Shown here: piece after piece, positions 10,302-13,349 of the stretch
How positions within the stretch are numbered: the first letter of the stretch is position 1
Layout of the letters: every line of letters starts with the position of its first letter
Source: JBBQKP01 sp038326995
Lineage (GTDB): Bacteria > Planctomycetota > Phycisphaerae > Tepidisphaerales > Tepidisphaeraceae
DNA: 13,349 bases
Assembly (NCBI GenBank): GCA_038326995.1
Contig: JBBQKP010000081.1
Location: 1 to 13,349 of the forward strand
Reading direction: 5' to 3'
The notes under the pieces: generated by a model
Told to the model about the DNA's origin: nothing
Databases searched by the model: none
The model's input: only the letters and a program-made list of their open reading frames with translations
Translations under genes and position numbers: made by a program

Positions 10302-13031
10302 ATGGAACTGGATAACACAACCGCTGGTAGCGAAACCGCAGACGGATTTGCCGGCTCGCTTGATGAACGATTTTCTCTTCCCTCACCCCGCCGTGCGGAC
10401 CTGCACTGCCACTCGCGCGCTTCCAGCGTTGCGGGCGAGGCGGCGCTCAAGCTCATCGCGTGCCCGGAAAGTTTTTCCCCGCCCAAGGACGTCTACGCCT
10501 CTGCGAAAAACCGGCTAATGGATTTCGTCACCCTCACCGATCATGACACGATCGAAGGGGCGATCTCACTGTCGCACAAGCCCGACTTTCTGATCGGCCA
10601 GGAGATCACCACGTTTTTTCCGGAAGATCACTGCAAGATTCACCTGCTGGTTTACGGCATCGATGAGGTCGATCACGAGCAGCTTCAAGAGCGTGCGGCT
10701 GACATCTACGACCTTGCGGAATTCATCGATCGAAGGCAGATCGCGCACTCGGTCGCACACCCGCTTTATCGACAAAACGATCTGCTGGATCGGTGGCACC
10801 TCGAGCGGTTGCTGTTAATGTTCAAGGGGTTCGAGTGCATCAACGGAGCGCACGCGCCATCTCACGTGGCGGCGATGGATGCGGTGCTGGATCGGCTGAC
10901 GAGGCAGGAGATTCAACGACTTGCCGAGGTGCATGAGATGCTGCCGAGGTGGCGCGAGCCCTGGTTCAAGGCGCGCACGGGCGGGAGCGACGACCACGGC
11001 CTCTTGAATGTCGGGCGAACCTGGACGGAGTTCCCGCACGACACCAAAACCACCGACGACGTGCTGCGCTGTCTAAAAGAAGGCGCGTGTCGGCCCGGCG
11101 GGGAATCAGGCTCGGCCGTCAAGCTGGCGCACACGTTTTACTCGGTGGGCGTGCGGTATGAGTCAGAGAAAAGCCGCTCGGGAAAATCTGCGGTAATGCG
11201 GTTCGCGCAGACCGTCGCGGGCATCGCGCCCCCGCCCACGCAGATGGAGCAGCAGTTCAGTCGCCAAGCGGCGGCGATCAAGAAAATGATCGGCCTGGGC
11301 CGTCGACGGGCGTCGTCGGGATCAAGCGTGTTTTTGAAATTGCTTCAGTCAGCGGCGGGAAAGCAGTTGAGGGAGAAGCCCGAAATTTTTCGCGATGCGG
11401 CCCGGGGACTTGTGCCCCTTGCGCAGCACGACATGATGTTCGAATTCGCGTCGGGCCTGCAACGCGATTTCGCCGACGGTCTGTTCGACGAGCTGATGGA
11501 TGCGGCGTCCAAAGTGGATGTCGCGCGGCTGTTCGATGGCGCGGGCGCGCTCGCCGCTCAACAATTGGCATTCAGTCCGTATTATTTCGCGCTCTTCCAC
11601 CAGAATAAGGAACGTCACCTGCTCGGCCAGATCACTCGATATCATCGCCCCACCACGCCCGACAAAATTCGCGTCGGTCTGTTCACGGACACGTTCGACG
11701 ACATCAACGGCGTCGGCCGATTCATTCGCGACATGGGCGAGCAGGCGATCGCCCGCGGCTACGACCTGACAATTCACACCTCGGTCAGTAAGCCTCGCTT
11801 TGAACTCGCCAACCGTGTGAACTTCAAGCCGATGCTCGCACGAAAGATGCCGTTCTACGAGACGCTCGAGATGACCGTCCCGCCGATCATTGAGCTCTTG
11901 GAATTCGCAGATCGCAAGCAGTACGACGTGATTCACGTCTCCACGCCCGGCGCGGTCGGCTTCGCGGGCTATCTCGCTGCAAAAATGCTACGCGTGCCGA
12001 TGCTGGCGACTTATCACACGGACTTTCCGGCATACGTCGAGCACCTCACGGGCGATCGCCGCATGACGATGCTCACGGGCTTTGCGATGAAGTGGTTCTA
12101 CAAGCAGGCGTATCGCGTTTTTTCGCGCTCGGGTTCGTATCAACTCACGCTCCGCGAGCTGGGCCTGGAGCAAGAAAAACTTCGCACGATTACCGCGGGC
12201 ATCAACACGACCAAGTTCAGTGAGCGACACCGCGACGATTCGGTCTGGCAGCGCATGAACGTCACGACGCCTCACAAGCTGCTTTACGTCGGACGGATCA
12301 GCGTCGAGAAAAATTTGCCGCTTCTGGTTGAGGTGTTCAAGAAGGTATGTGCCGGCCGATCGGACGTGACGCTGGTGATCGCGGGCGAAGGGCCTTATGA
12401 GATGGAGATGAAGAAGCTGCTCAAGGGGTGCAGGGTGTGTTTCGCGGGCACGCTGAACGACCAGCAGCTCGGCCCGGTGTATGCGGGGGCGACGATGTTC
12501 GTCTTCCCGAGTCGCACGGACACTTTGGGGCAAGTGGTGATGGAAGCGCAGGCGTCGGCGGTTCCGACGCTGGTCGCGCCAGAAGGCGGGCCGCGCGAGT
12601 CGATCGTGCCGGGCATTTCGGGGCTGGTCTTGCCGGGCGATGATGTGAATGCGTGGGCGCGTGCGATTGATGAACTATTGAACGACCCGGCGAGACTGCA
12701 GTCGATGAGCGAGGCCGCACTGGAGCGAAGCAAAAGGTTCGATCTTGGTGCAATGTTCGACGGCTTCTGGCACGAGCACGTCGCGGCCTTGGACAAACCC
12801 GTGGACCCGGAGATCGCACCCGCACCGCCCGTGACGACACCAGTGACGAGGCCGGTGATAAAAGCAGAGACGAAAGTTGAGTTGAAGCCCGAGACGATGG
12901 CCGAGACGATGGCCGAGACGATGGCCGAGACGATAGCTGACGCAAAGGCCGACGCGAAGACGTCAGCGAATGCCTCTGGTCATCGCGACGGCAATCCGTC
13001 GGGTTTCGCAGCAGTGCAAGCCACGCGATAA
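10302..13031 (+). CDS. PHP-domain phosphoesterase / GT4 glycosyltransferase fusion protein
   Basis: This 909-residue cytoplasmic protein has three parts. Residues 30-270 form a PHP metal-dependent phosphoesterase domain: DLHCHS (H35, H37), TLTDHDT (D80, H81), E101, H114, HSVAHP (H149, H153) and GGSDDHG (D231, H232). Residues 275-450 are a helical linker with no recognised motif. Residues 455-830 are a GT-B fold glycosyltransferase of the GT4 kind: RVGLFTDTFDDINGVGRFI, then VSTPGAVGF, YHTDFPAYVEHL, LLYVGRISVEKNLPLL and the donor-site FPSRTDTLGQVVMEAQASAV, where D740 replaces the first Glu of the usual E-x7-E (second at E748). It is closest in pattern to GDP-mannose-type alpha-mannosyltransferases acting on lipid acceptors (inference). 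The ATG at 10302 is chosen for the GGAAGG at 10291-10296; the ATG at 10281 lacks a site. The C-terminal 75 residues are low-complexity. Acceptor and PHP substrate are unknown. Confidence 0.9.
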   Translation: MELDNTTAGSETADGFAGSLDERFSLPSPRRADLHCHSRASSVAGEAALKLIACPESFSPPKDVYASAKNRLMDFVTLTDHDTIEGAISLSHKPDFLIGQEITTFFPEDHCKIHLLVYGIDEVDHEQLQERAADIYDLAEFIDRRQIAHSVAHPLYRQNDLLDRWHLERLLLMFKGFECINGAHAPSHVAAMDAVLDRLTRQEIQRLAEVHEMLPRWREPWFKARTGGSDDHGLLNVGRTWTEFPHDTKTTDDVLRCLKEGACRPGGESGSAVKLAHTFYSVGVRYESEKSRSGKSAVMRFAQTVAGIAPPPTQMEQQFSRQAAAIKKMIGLGRRRASSGSSVFLKLLQSAAGKQLREKPEIFRDAARGLVPLAQHDMMFEFASGLQRDFADGLFDELMDAASKVDVARLFDGAGALAAQQLAFSPYYFALFHQNKERHLLGQITRYHRPTTPDKIRVGLFTDTFDDINGVGRFIRDMGEQAIARGYDLTIHTSVSKPRFELANRVNFKPMLARKMPFYETLEMTVPPIIELLEFADRKQYDVIHVSTPGAVGFAGYLAAKMLRVPMLATYHTDFPAYVEHLTGDRRMTMLTGFAMKWFYKQAYRVFSRSGSYQLTLRELGLEQEKLRTITAGINTTKFSERHRDDSVWQRMNVTTPHKLLYVGRISVEKNLPLLVEVFKKVCAGRSDVTLVIAGEGPYEMEMKKLLKGCRVCFAGTLNDQQLGPVYAGATMFVFPSRTDTLGQVVMEAQASAVPTLVAPEGGPRESIVPGISGLVLPGDDVNAWARAIDELLNDPARLQSMSEAALERSKRFDLGAMFDGFWHEHVAALDKPVDPEIAPAPPVTTPVTRPVIKAETKVELKPETMAETMAETMAETIADAKADAKTSANASGHRDGNPSGFAAVQATR
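12888..12935 (+). repeat. 12-bp tandem repeat in coding sequence
   Basis: There are four units of GCCGAGACGATG (the first and last with one change) encoding repeated A-E-T-M in the low-complexity tail of the PHP-glycosyltransferase. The repeat is in frame, so copy-number change would only lengthen or shorten the tail. Confidence 0.88.
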
Positions 13032-13100
13032 ATCGGGCGACTTTCCTTTTATTTCTTATTACGTAACACTTCGGCCGAACGCGAGAACTTCGCGATATCT

Positions 13101-13196
13101 GGTGCCACGACTTGTCCGCAAGTCGTAATCCGCTCGAAAAATGCGAGCGATTCAACTGCTCGCGCATTTCACGACTTGAATACAAGTCGTGGCACC
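13101..13196. repeat. Nested inverted repeat with perfect 15-bp ends
   Basis: The outer arms GGTGCCACGACTTGT (13101-13115) and the exact complement at 13182-13196 enclose further stems. These are ACGACTTG-tccg-CAAGTCGT (13107-13126), CGCTCG-aaaaatg-CGAGCG (13131-13149) and CACGACTTG-aata-CAAGTCGTG (13170-13191). Either one long stem or a row of three small hairpins can form. No protein is encoded. Confidence 0.9.
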
Positions 13197-13266
13197 CAAA
13201 ACGTCTGAACAAACGCGATCCGTTGCAAACGGCTGACGTATTACCAACAGACAATGAACTGCGTAC

Positions 13267-13349
13267 GGCAAGACTTTCTGTATTTACGGGAAGGCTTCTC
13301 GTATATACGGCAATGCCTCTCGTACGTACGGCAAGCCGTCTCGTACATA
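13267..13349 (+). repeat. 21-bp tandem repeat array, cut by the window edge
   Basis: Four units begin at 13267, 13288, 13309 and 13330, the last being 20 bases long at the window end. The shared pattern is GGCAA, a variable GxCxT, then CTCGTA and a closing TAC. The period of seven codons keeps all three forward frames open. The frame from the ATG at 13254 gives heptads such as IRQCLSY and VRQAVSY. Coding status is undecided. Confidence 0.8.

Larger units (their letters stand above)
13032..13349. other. Terminal spacer with nested inverted repeats and tandem array
   Basis: No assured gene is seen between the glycosyltransferase stop and the window edge. No clear intrinsic terminator follows the stop codon, only a T-rich stretch at about 13039-13059. 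The rest is the composite inverted repeat at 13101-13196 and the 21-bp array from 13267. Confidence 0.6.

Noticed and set aside
12421..13254. 277-codon minus-strand frame opposite the glycosyltransferase 3' end
   Set aside because: It is Ser/Arg/Pro low complexity produced by the antisense of the 12-bp repeat and the GT4 domain, and it runs through the nested inverted repeat.
13267..13349. Tandem array as a CRISPR
   Set aside because: Units are directly adjacent at 21 bp with no unique spacers, and no cas genes are seen.

Overview
The window looks like a piece of a Planctomycetota chromosome, most plausibly class Phycisphaerae (inference). The grounds are high G+C, long gene-poor spacers full of long inverted repeats, ribosomal proteins L35 and L20 with C-terminal extensions, few strong Shine-Dalgarno sites, and a surface-type protein with a LEAR-T-L-F N-terminal motif like the planctomycetal LEPR-XLL sorting motif. 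No rRNA, tRNA, CRISPR array or transposase was found.

Left part (1-2186), housekeeping. The 3' end of an FAD-dependent oxidoreductase gene converges on an ArsR-type regulator fused to a SAM-methyltransferase domain. The regulator is divergent from rpmI-rplT (L35, L20), which lacks an adjacent infC. A symmetric element sits on the -35 region of the presumed rpmI promoter, and a good intrinsic terminator follows rplT.

2187-3334 holds no convincing gene. It carries a 12-bp tandem repeat and a tandem duplication (offset about 385 bp) of a module built almost entirely of inverted repeats.

3335-6868 holds two well-supported metabolic genes: a secreted N-acyl-D-amino-acid deacylase and nadB, L-aspartate oxidase, the first step of de novo NAD synthesis.

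6880-10301 is the accessory part. A surface-type protein has its start codon separated from its reading frame by one missing A in an A5 tract. Its low-G+C C-terminal part is followed at once by a three-helix membrane protein, also of low G+C. About 1.5 kb downstream lies an orphan, start-less copy of the last ~44 codons of the surface protein (GWYPD...HPNQ.PPG...VVN), abutting an unknown minus-strand gene. A replaceable C-terminal module with a membrane partner and a displaced old tail recalls polymorphic toxin/immunity loci, but nothing here proves toxicity. Three copies of a GGCCCGTCCGGCAGGACA inverted repeat with unrelated spacers lie in the same stretch.

Right part (10302-13349): a 909-residue PHP-phosphoesterase/GT4-glycosyltransferase fusion, then a nested inverted repeat and a 21-bp tandem array that runs off the window edge.
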